Part shown: positions 1 to 9,649 of the stretch, piece after piece
How positions within the stretch are numbered: position 1 is the stretch's first letter
How the letters are laid out: every line of letters starts with the position of its first letter
Assembly (NCBI GenBank): GCA_016209015.1
Contig: JACQWY010000045.1
Span: 55,598 to 119,597 of the forward strand
Length of the DNA: 64,000 nucleotides
DNA from: Gammaproteobacteria bacterium
GTDB lineage: Bacteria; Pseudomonadota; Gammaproteobacteria; Ga0077536
Direction of reading: 5' to 3'
Program-made: the position numbers and the translations under genes
The notes under the pieces: generated by a model
Seen by the model: the letters and a program-made list of their open reading frames with translations, nothing else
What the model was told of the DNA's origin: nothing
Database searches by the model: none

Positions 1-445
1 CCGTCGGTTCGTCGCGAACGTCCTGATCCTCGCTCGCGCCGAGGCCGGCCGGCGCGGCGAGACAGATCGCGCGATAGACGAGCCGCGCATCCTCGACCGA
101 CGTCGTGCCGAGCAGCGCCGCGAGGCGCGCGCGCAGATTGCGCTCTGCCGACGGATGCAGCGCGGCGAGCGCGAGCGGCGCGGTGAGCAGCACGATGCCG
201 AGATTCGTATTGCAGCCGACGGCCGCGTGCGTCGCGGCGATCGCGGCGAGGACGCGTTCGCCGAGTCCGCCCGCCGGTGCGGCGAGCGCATCGACCGCGA
301 CGGCGGCACTCTTCAGGAAGTCGCACGCGCTCATCTCGTGGCCCGGAGCGTCGAGGCTCACGTTGCCGGGCTTGAACGCGATCACGTCGAGGCGGCAGGC
401 GTCACGCAGCGCCCCGGCGACGCGGCGCGGGGTGAGCGCGATCAC
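1..445 (-). CDS. Triphosphoribosyl-dephospho-CoA synthase-like (CitG/MdcB family) protein, partial
   Basis: This reading frame is cut by the left window edge; about 148 N-terminal residues are present. It starts at a GTG that overlaps the TGA of the upstream ATP-grasp gene (GTGA), so translation is probably coupled. Visible family features are a KPGNVS motif near residue 25 and a GCNTNLGIVLL stretch near residue 80, both typical of the CitG/MdcB family, whose founding members make the triphosphoribosyl-dephospho-CoA prosthetic-group precursor. No citrate or malonate decarboxylase genes are nearby. Family members do occur in H4MPT gene clusters of methylotrophs, so a role in C1-cofactor biosynthesis is the better inference, but the reaction is unknown. 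Confidence 0.75.
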   Translation of the reverse strand, partial: MIALTPRRVAGALRDACRLDVIAFKPGNVSLDAPGHEMSACDFLKSAAVAVDALAAPAGGLGERVLAAIAATHAAVGCNTNLGIVLLTAPLALAALHPSAERNLRARLAALLGTTSVEDARLVYRAICLAAPAGLGASEDQDVRDEPT

Positions 446-1353
446 TGCGCGGCGTCGATGCGTGCGAGCAACGCACCGGCGAGCAGCGGCGCGATGTCGA
501 CGTCGGTCACGCGCTGCAGGCCCTGCCACGCCGGGATGCCGTTCACTTCGCCGACCCACCAGCGGCCGTCGCGATCGCGCATCAGATCGACGCCCGTGTA
601 ATCGATGTCGACGGCCGCGGCCGCGGCTTCGGCGAGACGCGCCAGTTCGGGATCGAGCGTCGTCGGCTCGCAACGCGCACCCTGCGCGCGGTTCGTGATC
701 CAGTGCTCGCTCACGCGTTGCATCGCGGCGCGTGCCCTGCCCTGCACGACGAGCACGCGCCAGTCGCGATAATCGCCGACGCCGCGCTCGATGAATTCCT
801 GCAGATACCACACGCCCGTCAGGGGAGCCGCCGCAGCGAGCTCGGCCGCGGTCGCGACGCGCACGATGCCTTCGCCCTGCGAACCGAACAGCGGCTTCAG
901 CACGAGCGTCCGTCCGTCGGCGAACACCCGCGCCGCGACCGCCGCTGCCGCCTCGCGGGACTCAGTGACCCAGGTGCGCGGCGTGGGGATGTCCGCGCGG
1001 GCGAGCAGGAAACTCGTCATCGCCTTGTCGACGGTGCGTTCGATGGCGCGGCCAGAATTGACGACGGGAACGCCGAGCAGCGGCAAGGCGTGCAGGACGT
1101 CGAGCCGGAGTACGACTTCCTCGAGCGTACCGCCCGCCACGCCGCGCACGAGCGCGCCAGCGGGAAGTCCGTCTTCGAAACCTGGGATGACGACTGACGG
1201 CGTGCCGCCATCGACGTCGATACGGCACTCCTTGAGGGACACGTAGCGCGCGGCGTAACCGGCTGCCGCGAACGCCTCGGACAGCACCCGGCCGTGCCAG
1301 CCGGGTTCGTCGGTGAAGATCGCGATCCGCGGCGCGCGCGGCGTTGCCGTCAT
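442..1353 (-). CDS. RimK-like ATP-grasp ligase of the H4MPT/methylofuran cluster
   Basis: A 303-residue ATP-grasp protein. The nucleotide-binding lysine region ([17 protein letters not shown], about residues 150-166), the YLQEFIERG hinge and a C-terminal [13 protein letters not shown] metal-binding segment resemble RimK/MptN/CofF-type amino-acid ligases. Its ATG overlaps the mch stop as ATGA, and its own stop overlaps the next GTG, so the three genes are tightly coupled. Known relatives add glutamate to pterin or deazaflavin cofactors. Because methylotroph methylofuran carries a polyglutamate chain, glutamate ligation to that cofactor or to the pterin is a reasonable inference. The substrate cannot be read from the sequence. 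Confidence 0.75.
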   Translation of the reverse strand: MTATPRAPRIAIFTDEPGWHGRVLSEAFAAAGYAARYVSLKECRIDVDGGTPSVVIPGFEDGLPAGALVRGVAGGTLEEVVLRLDVLHALPLLGVPVVNSGRAIERTVDKAMTSFLLARADIPTPRTWVTESREAAAAVAARVFADGRTLVLKPLFGSQGEGIVRVATAAELAAAAPLTGVWYLQEFIERGVGDYRDWRVLVVQGRARAAMQRVSEHWITNRAQGARCEPTTLDPELARLAEAAAAAVDIDYTGVDLMRDRDGRWWVGEVNGIPAWQGLQRVTDVDIAPLLAGALLARIDAAQ

Positions 1354-2333
1354 GGACCGAAGGACAGATCGAGCAGGTCTTCGCGCAGTTCCCCGGCGTG
1401 ATAGGTCTTGCCGCTCTTCACGGACGTCACGCTGCAGCGCGCCGGCGAGAACAGCAGGGGATCAATCTGGTAGAAGTCGTAGTTGTATTCCTTGAAGACC
1501 TTCGCGAAGGGCTTGCCGAAATCCTTCGACGCATTGCTCGGCAGCTTCCCGACGAGGGCCTGCGCGGCCTCGTCGTCGGCATCGACATAGAGATGCACCT
1601 GACCTCCGAAGAGGATCGAGTCGTTCGTGCGGCCCATCGCCTTGATGAAGTCCGGATGCGGCGGCGGCACCGGCGCGCTGCCCGCGCCGTCGACGACGGC
1701 CTCGAGCGGGAACTTGAGCTCGTGCACCTTGTGGAGCGCGACTTCGAGCACGCGCGCCACGACCTGCACGCCTCCGGCGAGGCTCGAGGTCGGCGTCAGC
1801 ACGAACGTGAGCTGCGCAGGCGTGATGCCGCAGTAGGACGTCACCTTCTCGACGATTTCGACGGGCGGGATCTTGTCGACCTCGAGCACCATGACGGTGT
1901 CGCCGGCCGGCGTGCGATAGCCGAGCTCCTTGAAGAGCTCTTCCTTGCTGCCCATCGCGCGCGCCGGCCCCGAGCCGAGCGCCATGAAGCCGTCCTTGCC
2001 CTTGCCGTGGCTCAGACTCCAGCCCGCGTACTGCGAGCCCAGGCAGGCCGTGACGGGATCGCCGGTGTGGACGTCGACGTTCCACTGCCAGCGCTTGAAA
2101 TCGTTCGTCGCACGCAGCGTCACGGTGCCGAGGCCGCCGAGACAAATCTCGCTGATGATGCGCCCCGCTTCGAGGCCGCCGGGCACGGCGATGCCGGCGT
2201 CGATGATCGTCGCGCCCGAGGCGTGGGTGCTGACGCCGACGCGATAACGATCCGGATTGGCTTTGAGACGATCGACGAGCGACTTGGCTGCGACGTTGAC
2301 GTCGGCCCGGCGCGCTGACTCGTGTGCGGTCAT
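1350..2333 (-). CDS. mch: Methenyltetrahydromethanopterin cyclohydrolase
   Basis: A 327-residue protein matching Mch in length and in its conserved N-terminal half ([27 protein letters not shown]). Mch hydrolyses methenyl-H4MPT to formyl-H4MPT, between MtdB and the Fhc complex, in the cytoplasm. The frame stays open far upstream, but the start is placed at the ATG at 2333 because a GGGAGAAA ribosome binding site lies just before it and homology begins there. It lies 44 bases after an ATP-grasp gene, and its TGA overlaps the next ATG. The family assignment is firm. Confidence 0.93.
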   Translation of the reverse strand: MTAHESARRADVNVAAKSLVDRLKANPDRYRVGVSTHASGATIIDAGIAVPGGLEAGRIISEICLGGLGTVTLRATNDFKRWQWNVDVHTGDPVTACLGSQYAGWSLSHGKGKDGFMALGSGPARAMGSKEELFKELGYRTPAGDTVMVLEVDKIPPVEIVEKVTSYCGITPAQLTFVLTPTSSLAGGVQVVARVLEVALHKVHELKFPLEAVVDGAGSAPVPPPHPDFIKAMGRTNDSILFGGQVHLYVDADDEAAQALVGKLPSNASKDFGKPFAKVFKEYNYDFYQIDPLLFSPARCSVTSVKSGKTYHAGELREDLLDLSFGP

Positions 2334-2377
2334 GACTTTCTCCCGATGAAGGTGTTTCTCGGAGCCACGTGACGGGC

Positions 2378-3535
2378 TCACGCTTTGAATGCATGCATGG
2401 TCCGGTGCAGCGACGTGAAGCGTTCCAGCAGCAAGTGCCGCACCGTCCGGGCCTCCGTGCCGCGGGCCGCGAGCGAGCACACGGGTGCGCCCGTCGGGAT
2501 CGGCGTTCCCGCGCGAGGGCGGTCGGAAACCCAGGGCGGCCAGTCTATATCCTTTGGGATGCGAATGGGATGTTCGGCATAGAGCACCGCATGGCCGCGC
2601 ACCTCGGGCGGAACCGGCAGTGGCGGACAGGGCAGACCACGGCACGCGGCGAGATGCGCGCGCAGCGCGGCGCCGGGCTCGGTGAGCAGATCGAACGTCG
2701 CTGTCGGGCGCGGGTTCACTTCGAGGAATACGAGTCTGCCGGCGTCGTCGAGGATGAAGTCGATGCCGCACAAACCGACGAGGCCGAAGGCGCGACACAT
2801 GCCATGGATCGCGGCGGCGAGCTGCACCTCGCTCGTTCCGTCGAGCACGACGCCGCCGAGCGCGCCGCCGTACCGGAACGGCGCTGCGTCCTCCGGCTGT
2901 GGCCGGAGGTGTTCCGAGCACCCGAGCAGCGTCGCGCCGTCACGCGTCGCGACGAACGCCGCCGACAGCGAGCGGCCCGCGACGTGACGCTGGAAATAGC
3001 GCCCGGCCACGGGTCGCGTGCCGGGCGCTGCCTCGCGCACGTGCGCGCCGCCTGCCGCGCCCTGCTGCTTCGACAGCCAGCGCCCGGAATCGTCCGGCCG
3101 TTCGCGTGCGATCGGCGGATGTTCGATGCCGAGCGCAGCGAGCGTCGTGGCGAAGGTTTCCGGATCGGCGATCGCGACCCGCGCAGCCGCGGGACTGCCG
3201 AGCACGTCGAACGTCGCTTCGAGGGCGCGCAGAAGCCCGGCATCGCCTTCGAAGCCGCTGCCCCACACGAGCGGCAGAGCGCCGAATTCGGCCTGAATTC
3301 CGGCGAGCGCCGCCTGCAACGCGGCCGGCGGGAAACGCAAATCGGGAGCGGCTTCGAGCACCACCGTGCGCTCGGCACACGCGCGGGTATCGTCGTCGCC
3401 GAACAGATCTATCGCGACCGGCCGCAGTCCTGCGGCACAGGCCGCGCTCGCGAGCTGGCGCGCGGAGCGCGCGACGACGATCAGATCAGCAGCGGCGACG
3501 GACGATTTCCTGGGCGAGCTCGAACGCTTCCGCAT
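2378..3535 (-). CDS. ATP-grasp protein, MfnD-like (possible methylofuran biosynthesis ligase)
   Basis: A 385-residue protein with an ATP-grasp core: an ACGL-type N-terminal lobe, [13 protein letters not shown] as the probable phosphate/adenine loop, and a C-terminal [15 protein letters not shown] plus [16 protein letters not shown] metal-binding block. The architecture resembles the archaeal tyramine-glutamate ligase MfnD (MJ0815 type), and such genes recur in bacterial H4MPT clusters. Since methylofuran has a tyrosine-glutamate core, ligation of that core is a plausible inference. The only ATG overlaps mtdB by 50 bases; the conserved part begins about 15 residues in ([10 protein letters not shown]), so the true start may be a non-ATG codon closer to the mtdB stop. 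Confidence 0.7.
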   Translation of the reverse strand: MRKRSSSPRKSSVAAADLIVVARSARQLASAACAAGLRPVAIDLFGDDDTRACAERTVVLEAAPDLRFPPAALQAALAGIQAEFGALPLVWGSGFEGDAGLLRALEATFDVLGSPAAARVAIADPETFATTLAALGIEHPPIARERPDDSGRWLSKQQGAAGGAHVREAAPGTRPVAGRYFQRHVAGRSLSAAFVATRDGATLLGCSEHLRPQPEDAAPFRYGGALGGVVLDGTSEVQLAAAIHGMCRAFGLVGLCGIDFILDDAGRLVFLEVNPRPTATFDLLTEPGAALRAHLAACRGLPCPPLPVPPEVRGHAVLYAEHPIRIPKDIDWPPWVSDRPRAGTPIPTGAPVCSLAARGTEARTVRHLLLERFTSLHRTMHAFKA

Positions 3536-4397
3536 ACGCGAGATAGAGCGCTTCGGTGGAGTAATACATCTGCTGCAGGAGTCCGGTGTGGACGCGATAC
3601 TTGATGTCGCCGACGGCGAGTGCGCCGAGGCCTATCGCTTTGCCGGTCGGCGTGGCGAGGACGACACCCGCGTCGCGCGAACCGATGCCGTCGATGCCGC
3701 TCGGCGGCACGGCGTTCGCATCGGCGGCTGCGAGCAGCTCGTGTGCGCCCGCGAGCGCTTCGCCGTCGATGACGCGCACGCCCGCCTTCGCGGTGTTGAA
3801 GACGACGTGCGCACGCGCGAGGATTTCGCGGACTGCCGCGGGCGTGCTGCCGTCCACGCCGCGGAACGACACGTCGTAGCGATCCTGGCAGGCCTGGGCG
3901 ATTTGCTGGGCGTGCGTGACGCCGGTGTGGCTGACGAGCGAGACGTTCGCGCCGCAGCGCGCCGCGAGCAGCGCGACGCAGGTCCCGACCGGTCCGGTGC
4001 CCCCGAAGATGTAGACGTCCTTGCCGAGCAAATCCGTTTCGTGCGTCTTCTGCAGCCAGCGCTCGACGAGCGCGACCATCGAGGCGGCGGTGGTGATCGC
4101 GCCGCTCGGGTCCACGAGCACGGACACCTCGAACGGCGGCACCATCGCATCGCGGGCCGCTTTCAGCATTTCGAGCGCGAGATGGAAATCACGCCCGCCG
4201 ATGAAGATGCCCGTGCGGCGTACGCCTTCCGGACGCCGCGAGAAGATCGTGTCCTGCGTGAGGCCGTAGACTTCGTCGAGCGTGATGTTGCAATAGGGCA
4301 CGACCGCGTCGTAGTGCGCTTCGTAGGCCATGTTGATGTCGAAGGGGCTGACATACTTCGTGGGACTGAAGACGTGCAGGAGATGAGGATCTTTCAT
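3486..4397 (-). CDS. mtdB: NAD(P)-dependent methylenetetrahydromethanopterin dehydrogenase
   Basis: A 303-residue protein with the MtdB N-terminus (HVFSPTKYVSPFDINMAYEAHYD) and a Rossmann loop GGTGPVG at about residues 132-138. It also has a conserved IDGIGSRDAGVVLATPTG segment. MtdB oxidises methylene-H4MPT to methenyl-H4MPT with NAD(P)+ in the cytoplasm, the first oxidation after formaldehyde condenses with H4MPT. Length equals the family norm. It sits 62 bases after mptG in the same leftward operon and feeds mch two genes on. The start is the ATG at 4397. Confidence 0.95.
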   Translation of the reverse strand: MKDPHLLHVFSPTKYVSPFDINMAYEAHYDAVVPYCNITLDEVYGLTQDTIFSRRPEGVRRTGIFIGGRDFHLALEMLKAARDAMVPPFEVSVLVDPSGAITTAASMVALVERWLQKTHETDLLGKDVYIFGGTGPVGTCVALLAARCGANVSLVSHTGVTHAQQIAQACQDRYDVSFRGVDGSTPAAVREILARAHVVFNTAKAGVRVIDGEALAGAHELLAAADANAVPPSGIDGIGSRDAGVVLATPTGKAIGLGALAVGDIKYRVHTGLLQQMYYSTEALYLAYAEAFELAQEIVRRRC

Positions 4398-4459
4398 GGC
4401 TGCGGCGTGCTCTCGCGTGAAGGTGAATCGCCGTTAGGCGTGGGCGCCGGCGTGCTGTA

Positions 4460-5461
4460 TCACTCGAGCTCGCCGACGGTCCGCGCCTGCTTGGTGCGCG
4501 CGACACGCAGCGTCCCGGCGCCGTGATTGCGCGCGGAGCAGATTTCAAAACCCAGGCCGCTTTCCGCCGCGTAACGCGCGACGAGTGCCTGACGCAGCGC
4601 GGCCGCCTGCTCGCCGTCCGGCGTGAACACGAAACCGGTGGGCCCCCAGGAGCTCTGCCCCACACCCTCAAGACCGAATTCGCGCGCGGCCCAGCCGACG
4701 GCCTCGGCAACGCGCCGGCTCGTATAGCCGCTGCCGCCCTGCGCCGGCGCGAAGTAATCGCCGATCAGCGCCTGGACGCGTCCGAGGCTCCGGCCGAACA
4801 ACGCGAAGTCGCGCTCCGCGAGCGCGGGCAGGATGCCGACGAGCGTGAGCCGTGCGAGCTCACCCGCCGCGTCCGCGGTCATGGGCGGCAAGGCGCGGAA
4901 AGCCGCGGACTCGGCCGCGCCATTGAGGCCGTCGGCGACGTAATCGAAAACGAGCACGACGCGCCAGGTCTCGGGAAACGGCAGTCGCGCGAGCACCGGG
5001 GGTGCGACGGTATGCGGACCGCGACCGCCGTCGACGATGAAACCGCCCTGCTCGAACGCGGCGATACCGATGCCGGAACGCGCGCCGCGGCCAGTGATCG
5101 CGGCGAGTTCAGCGGCCGGCAGATCGAGGCCGGCGTAAGCTGCGATCGCGGCCGCGACGGCGAGCGCGAGTTGCGTGCCGGAGCCGAGGCCGGCATGCGC
5201 GGGGACGGTCTGCTCGATGGTCAGACGCAGCCGCGCCGACAGATCCAGCGCCGAGAGGACGGCCCGGGCATGGCGCTCGGCGCGCGCGGCGTCGAGCCCG
5301 GTGACCACGAGTTCGCCCGACGACTCCGCGAGCACCGTGGTGCCGAGCCCGGAGATCGCGAGACCGAGACTGCCGAAGCGGCGGCCGAGGTCGCCGTTCA
5401 AATCGACGAAGCCGAGATGCAGGCGCGCCGGAGATTCGACCCTGATGACCGCGCCGGCCAT
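4460..5461 (-). CDS. mptG: Beta-ribofuranosylaminobenzene 5'-phosphate synthase
   Basis: A 333-residue GHMP-kinase-fold protein. The PAHAGLGSGTQLAL glycine loop (residues 87-100) and a C-terminal GVGQSSWGPTGF block identify beta-RFAP synthase. This enzyme condenses a 4-aminobenzoate-type substrate with phosphoribosyl pyrophosphate, the committing step to the H4MPT arylamine linkage. The start is placed at the ATG at 5461, which has AGGA upstream. The longer reading from 5500 has no ribosome binding site, and its start codon lies inside a palindrome at 5497-5514. First gene of the leftward C1 operon. Confidence 0.92.
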   Translation of the reverse strand: MAGAVIRVESPARLHLGFVDLNGDLGRRFGSLGLAISGLGTTVLAESSGELVVTGLDAARAERHARAVLSALDLSARLRLTIEQTVPAHAGLGSGTQLALAVAAAIAAYAGLDLPAAELAAITGRGARSGIGIAAFEQGGFIVDGGRGPHTVAPPVLARLPFPETWRVVLVFDYVADGLNGAAESAAFRALPPMTADAAGELARLTLVGILPALAERDFALFGRSLGRVQALIGDYFAPAQGGSGYTSRRVAEAVGWAAREFGLEGVGQSSWGPTGFVFTPDGEQAAALRQALVARYAAESGLGFEICSARNHGAGTLRVARTKQARTVGELE

Positions 5462-5809
5462 CACCGGTCCTGCATCGCGAAGTCGTGCGTCACGTTCCAT
5501 ACGTCATAGTATGGTTGCTCGCGTACGCTCGCGGAACGCTGCGGTACGGAAAATTGCGCGCCGCGCGCTACGGTGCGGAATACGGGAACGCGGTCGTCGT
5601 CTAGCATCGTCACAGCAACGGGTCCGGTATCGGTATGAAGCGCATTATAGGGCCGCGTAGCACGTTGTGGGCATCGGCCGGCACGCCTGCCGCAGGCACC
5701 GCCCGTCGCATAGTGCACGGCGCGGCAAGTGTGTTACCGTAGCCCCGGCCGCGACCGCAGCGGCGCAGGGCTTACGCGATAAAAAACAAACTCACGTGCA
5801 GCGAACACC
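5462..5809. other. Divergent promoter region between mptG and fhcB
   Basis: About 350 bases separate the two divergent C1-transfer operons. A perfect 6-base inverted repeat (5497-5514) lies close to mptG. No clear sigma-70 or sigma-54 promoter could be fixed; a GG-N10-GC match around 5680-5693 has a poor -12 element and may be chance in this GC-rich DNA. No gene is seen. Confidence 0.6.
5497..5514. promoter_or_regulatory. Inverted repeat CCATAC-N6-GTATGG, possible operator
   Basis: Two perfect 6-base arms separated by 6 bases lie 36 bases upstream of the chosen mptG start, in the only gap between the divergent mptG and fhcB operons. Size and spacing suit a dimeric regulator, but the regulator and effect are unknown. 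Confidence 0.35.
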
Positions 5810-7072
5810 GTGCCCGAAAAATCCATCACCGACATCCCGCAGGACACGACGCATCGCGACGTGGTCTGCCCGTTCTGTGCACTGCTCTGCGACGATCTCG
5901 TGGTGCGCACGCGCGACGGACGCACGCAGATTCTCGAGAATGCCTGCCCGCGCAGCGCCGCCGGTTTCGAACGCGCGCCGCTCGCCGTGCAACCGACTGT
6001 CGCCGGCAGAGCCGCGAGCCTCGAAGACGCCGCGAAACGTGCCGCGCAGATACTCGCACGCAGCAAGCGCCCGCTCATCGGCGGACTCGGTACGGACGTC
6101 GACGGGGTGCGCGAGGCACTCGCGCTCGCGGAGCGCTGCGGCGGCATCGTCGATCACATGCACGCGAATGCCATGGCGAACAACGTCCGCGTGCTGCAGA
6201 GCCGCGGCTGGATCACAACGACGCTCTCGGAGTTGCGCAATCGCGCCGACCTCGTCGTGCTCGTCGGTGTCAGCTTCGCGGATCGTTATCAGCATTTCTT
6301 CCGCCGCTTCATCGATCCGACGACGACGCTCGACGGCGCGCGTCGCAGCAATCGCCGCGTGTATTTCATGGGCCCGCAGAAAGCCGCACCGACCTCCGAT
6401 GCCGTACCGGTCGAGACGCTGAATTGTCGCCCCGACCAGCTCGACGCGATGCTCGGCGCGCTGCGCGCCACGCTCGCCGGGCGGCCGGTTCACCTGCGTG
6501 GCGTACAGCAGAAGCAGGTCGCCGCGCTCGCCGCAGCGATCAGGCTCGCCCGCTATCCGGTCTTCGTCTGGGCGCCGGGCCAGCTCGATCGCCAGAACGG
6601 CGATGTCGCCATCGGCCAGATTTGCGGCCTCGTCGACGCCCTGAACGTGGACGGCCGTGCCGCGGGGCTCTTCCTCGGCGGCGACGACGGCGGCCAGTCG
6701 GCGATGAGTGCCTGCGCCTGGCTCACCGGCTTTCCGCTGCGCATCTCCTACGGCGGAGAGACGATTGCCTACGACCCGATCAATTTTCGCAGCGACCGCC
6801 TGCTCGCGACGAATGCCGTCGATGCGCTGCTCTGGATCAGCAGCTTCGGAGTCAGCGCTCCGCCGCCCGCAGGCGCGACCATCCCGACTATCGCGATCGG
6901 CTGGCCGGTGGACGGCGCGGCGGTGCACATTCCGGCGGGCACGCCCGGCGTCGATCATGCGGGCCGCCTCGTGCGGACGGACACCGTCGTCTCGCTGCAC
7001 CTGAAACCCGTGCGCGCGACCGCGCTGCCGAGCGCCGCCGACGTGCTCCGCGCGATCGCCGCGGCGTTGTGA
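5810..7072 (+). CDS. fhcB: Formyltransferase/hydrolase complex subunit B (formylmethanofuran dehydrogenase B-like)
   Basis: A 420-residue protein related to the molybdopterin subunit of archaeal formylmethanofuran dehydrogenase. The N-terminal cysteines of CPFCALLCDD (Cys20, Cys23, Cys27) and an ENACPRS block are seen. In characterised methylotroph Fhc complexes this subunit no longer has a redox role and the complex hydrolyses formyl-methylofuran to formate. The start is a GTG at 5810. It leads the fhcB-A-D-C operon, with fhcA starting 16 bases after its stop, and is divergent from mptG. Confidence 0.92.
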   Translation: MPEKSITDIPQDTTHRDVVCPFCALLCDDLVVRTRDGRTQILENACPRSAAGFERAPLAVQPTVAGRAASLEDAAKRAAQILARSKRPLIGGLGTDVDGVREALALAERCGGIVDHMHANAMANNVRVLQSRGWITTTLSELRNRADLVVLVGVSFADRYQHFFRRFIDPTTTLDGARRSNRRVYFMGPQKAAPTSDAVPVETLNCRPDQLDAMLGALRATLAGRPVHLRGVQQKQVAALAAAIRLARYPVFVWAPGQLDRQNGDVAIGQICGLVDALNVDGRAAGLFLGGDDGGQSAMSACAWLTGFPLRISYGGETIAYDPINFRSDRLLATNAVDALLWISSFGVSAPPPAGATIPTIAIGWPVDGAAVHIPAGTPGVDHAGRLVRTDTVVSLHLKPVRATALPSAADVLRAIAAAL

Positions 7073-7088
7073 ACGGAGGTTTCGCGAA

Positions 7089-8756
7089 GTGTCGATAATC
7101 GAATTGCGCGGCGGCACGGTCTACGACCCGGCGAACGGCGTGGACGGCGAACGCCGCGACCTCTATCTCAGCAGCGAAGGGATCGTCGCGAAGCCGGACG
7201 ATCCGAAGCGCGTCACGGAATCCATCGACGTCAGCGGCTGCGTCGTGATGGCGGGCGCGATCGACATCCACACCCACATCGGCGGCGGCAAGGTCACGAT
7301 CGCCCGCATGATGCTGCCCGAGGATCATCTGCGCGATCTGACGACGCGCGGCCAGCACCCGCGGCTCGGCTGCGGGCACGCCGCGCCCTCCACGCTGACG
7401 ACCGGCTACCGCTATGCCGAGCTCGGCTACACGGCGTGCTTCGAGCCTGCGATGCTGCCCGCGAACGCGCGTCAGGCACACATGGAAATGGCCGACACGC
7501 CGATCGTCGACAAAGGCGCATATGCCCTCCTCGGCAACGACGATTTCCTGCTGCGCATGCTCGCGAAGAAGGCCGACAAGGCGCTGATTCGCGACTACGT
7601 CGCCTGGACGCTCAAGGCCACGCAGGCGCTGGCCATCAAGGTGGTGAACCCCGGCGGCATCAACGCCTTCAAGTTCAATCAGCGCAAGCTCGACCTCGAC
7701 GAGGAGAATTCCGCTTACGGCGTGACGCCGCGCGAGATCCTGATCGCGCTCGCCGAGGGCATACAGGCGCTAGGCCTCTCGCATCCGCTGCACATCCACG
7801 GCTGCAACCTGGGCGTGCCGGGCAACGCGGAGACGACGCTCGCGACGATCGCGGCGCTCGACGGACGTCCCGCGCATCTCACGCACATTCAGTTCCACAG
7901 CTACGGCACGGAGGGCGACAAGCACTTCTCGTCGGGCGCTGCGGCCATTGCCGAGCTCGTGAACGCGCATCGGAATATTTCGGTGGACGTCGGCCAGGTC
8001 ATGTTCGGGCAGACGGTGACGGAGTCGGGCGACAGCATGCGACAGTACGCGGGCAGCGCATTCGCCGATCCGAAGAAGCGCGTCGTGATGGACATCGAAT
8101 GCGACGCGGGCTGCGGCGTGGTGCCGTTCAAGTACAAGGATCAGAATTTCGTCAATGCCCTGCAGTGGACGATCGGCCTCGAGATGTTCCTCTCCGTGCG
8201 CGACCCATGGCGCATTTTTCTCACGACGGATCATCCGAACGGCGCGCCGTTCACGAGCTATCCGCATCTCATCAAGCTGCTCATGGATCGCTCCTTCCGC
8301 AACGACATGCTCGGCACGATCAGCAAGGATGCCGCCGCCGCGACCACGCTCGGTTCGCTCGATCGCGAATACAGCCTCTACGAGATCGCCATCATGACGC
8401 GCGCCGGCCCGGCGAAGACGCTGGGCCTCACGCGCCTCGGGCAACTCGGTATCGGTGCCCGTGCCGACGTCGTCGTCTACAACGACGATCCGGATCGCGA
8501 GCGCATGTTCGGCAAGCCGCGACTCGTCTACAAGGATGGCGCGCTCGTCGCCAAGGACGGCAAGATCGTCGCCGTTCCGCGCGGCGCGACGCACGTCGTG
8601 CGCCCCGATTACGATCCCGGGATAGAGAAGCAGCTCGACCAGTACTTCGACCGCTACATGACCGTGAAATGCGCGAACCTCATGGTCGGCGACGACGAGA
8701 TCGCCGATGGCGGACGCGGCGAGCTGGTCATCCACGAGACGGCGCGCGGCGCATGA
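7089..8756 (+). CDS. fhcA: Formyltransferase/hydrolase complex subunit A (amidohydrolase subunit)
   Basis: A 555-residue metal-dependent amidohydrolase. His61 and His63 (DIHTHIGGG), the later HPLHIHGCNLG and HLTHIQFHSYG histidines and the TDHPNGAP aspartate are the expected binuclear-zinc and catalytic residues. In the Fhc complex this subunit hydrolyses formyl-methylofuran, releasing formate. The start is a GTG at 7089 preceded by GGAGG; the stop overlaps the fhcD ATG (ATGA). Length is normal for FwdA/FhcA. Confidence 0.94.
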   Translation: MSIIELRGGTVYDPANGVDGERRDLYLSSEGIVAKPDDPKRVTESIDVSGCVVMAGAIDIHTHIGGGKVTIARMMLPEDHLRDLTTRGQHPRLGCGHAAPSTLTTGYRYAELGYTACFEPAMLPANARQAHMEMADTPIVDKGAYALLGNDDFLLRMLAKKADKALIRDYVAWTLKATQALAIKVVNPGGINAFKFNQRKLDLDEENSAYGVTPREILIALAEGIQALGLSHPLHIHGCNLGVPGNAETTLATIAALDGRPAHLTHIQFHSYGTEGDKHFSSGAAAIAELVNAHRNISVDVGQVMFGQTVTESGDSMRQYAGSAFADPKKRVVMDIECDAGCGVVPFKYKDQNFVNALQWTIGLEMFLSVRDPWRIFLTTDHPNGAPFTSYPHLIKLLMDRSFRNDMLGTISKDAAAATTLGSLDREYSLYEIAIMTRAGPAKTLGLTRLGQLGIGARADVVVYNDDPDRERMFGKPRLVYKDGALVAKDGKIVAVPRGATHVVRPDYDPGIEKQLDQYFDRYMTVKCANLMVGDDEIADGGRGELVIHETARGA

Positions 8757-9649
8757 AGATCAACGGCGTATTCATCGAAGACACGTTCGCCGAGGCCTTT
8801 CCGATGAAGGCGACGCGGCTCATCGTCACGGCGCTGAACGAGACGTGGGCGGGCCATGCGGCGCGTGCCATGACGGGTTTCGCGACGTCCGTCATCGCCT
8901 GCGGCTGCGAGGCCGGCATCGAACGCGTGCTGAAGCCGAGCGAAACGCCGGATGGCCGCCCGGGCATCGCGGTGCTGCTCTTCGCGATGAGCACGAAGGA
9001 GCTCACGAAGCAGTTGCAGAACAGGGTCGGCCAGTGCGTGCTCACCTCGCCGACGAGCGCATGCTTCGCCGGCCTCGACGCCGGCGACCCGCTGCCACTC
9101 GGCAAGACGCTGCGCTATTTCGGCGACGGTCATCAGATTGCGAAGAAGTTCGGCAAGACGCGCTACTGGCGCGTGCCGGTGATGGACGGCGAGTTCCTGG
9201 TGCAGGACGTGGCTTACATGTCGAAGGCGATCGGCGGCGGCAATTTCCTGATCCTCGCCGAGAACCAGGCCGCCGCGCTCGACTCCTCCGAACGCGCGAT
9301 CGCGGCGATGAGCAAAGTCGCGAACGTGGTCATGCCCTTCCCGGGCGGCGTAGTGCGCTCGGGTTCGAAGGTCGGGTCCAAGTACAAGGCCCTGCCCGCC
9401 TCGACGAATCACCGTTACTGCCCGACGCTCAAAGGAGTCGTCGATTCGGCGCTCTCCGCAGACGTCGGCGCGGTGCTCGAGATCGTCATCGACGGCCTCG
9501 ACGTCGAATCGATCAACGAAGCGACGAGGGTCGGCGTCCGCGCCGCCTGCGCGCCCGGGCGCAAGAAGGGCGTGATTGCGATCAGCGCCGGCAATTACGG
9601 CGGCAATCTCGGACCATTCCACTTCCGGCTTCGGGACATCCTGCGATGA
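8753..9649 (+). CDS. fhcD: Formylmethanofuran:tetrahydromethanopterin formyltransferase (Fhc subunit D)
   Basis: A 298-residue protein matching Ftr/FhcD throughout (NGVFIEDTFAEAFPMKATR at the N-terminus, FFGDGHQ-like YFGDGHQIAKKFG, and NYGGNLGPFHF near the end). It transfers the formyl group from formyl-H4MPT to methylofuran, giving the substrate that FhcA hydrolyses. The ATG at 8753 overlaps the fhcA stop and its TGA overlaps the fhcC ATG, so the whole complex is translationally coupled. Cytoplasmic. Confidence 0.95.
   Translation: MKINGVFIEDTFAEAFPMKATRLIVTALNETWAGHAARAMTGFATSVIACGCEAGIERVLKPSETPDGRPGIAVLLFAMSTKELTKQLQNRVGQCVLTSPTSACFAGLDAGDPLPLGKTLRYFGDGHQIAKKFGKTRYWRVPVMDGEFLVQDVAYMSKAIGGGNFLILAENQAAALDSSERAIAAMSKVANVVMPFPGGVVRSGSKVGSKYKALPASTNHRYCPTLKGVVDSALSADVGAVLEIVIDGLDVESINEATRVGVRAACAPGRKKGVIAISAGNYGGNLGPFHFRLRDILR

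Noticed and set aside
5680..5693. GG-N10-GC match upstream of fhcB as a sigma-54 promoter
   Set aside because: The -24 part fits, but the -12 part (CCGCA) is poor and such matches arise often by chance in this composition.
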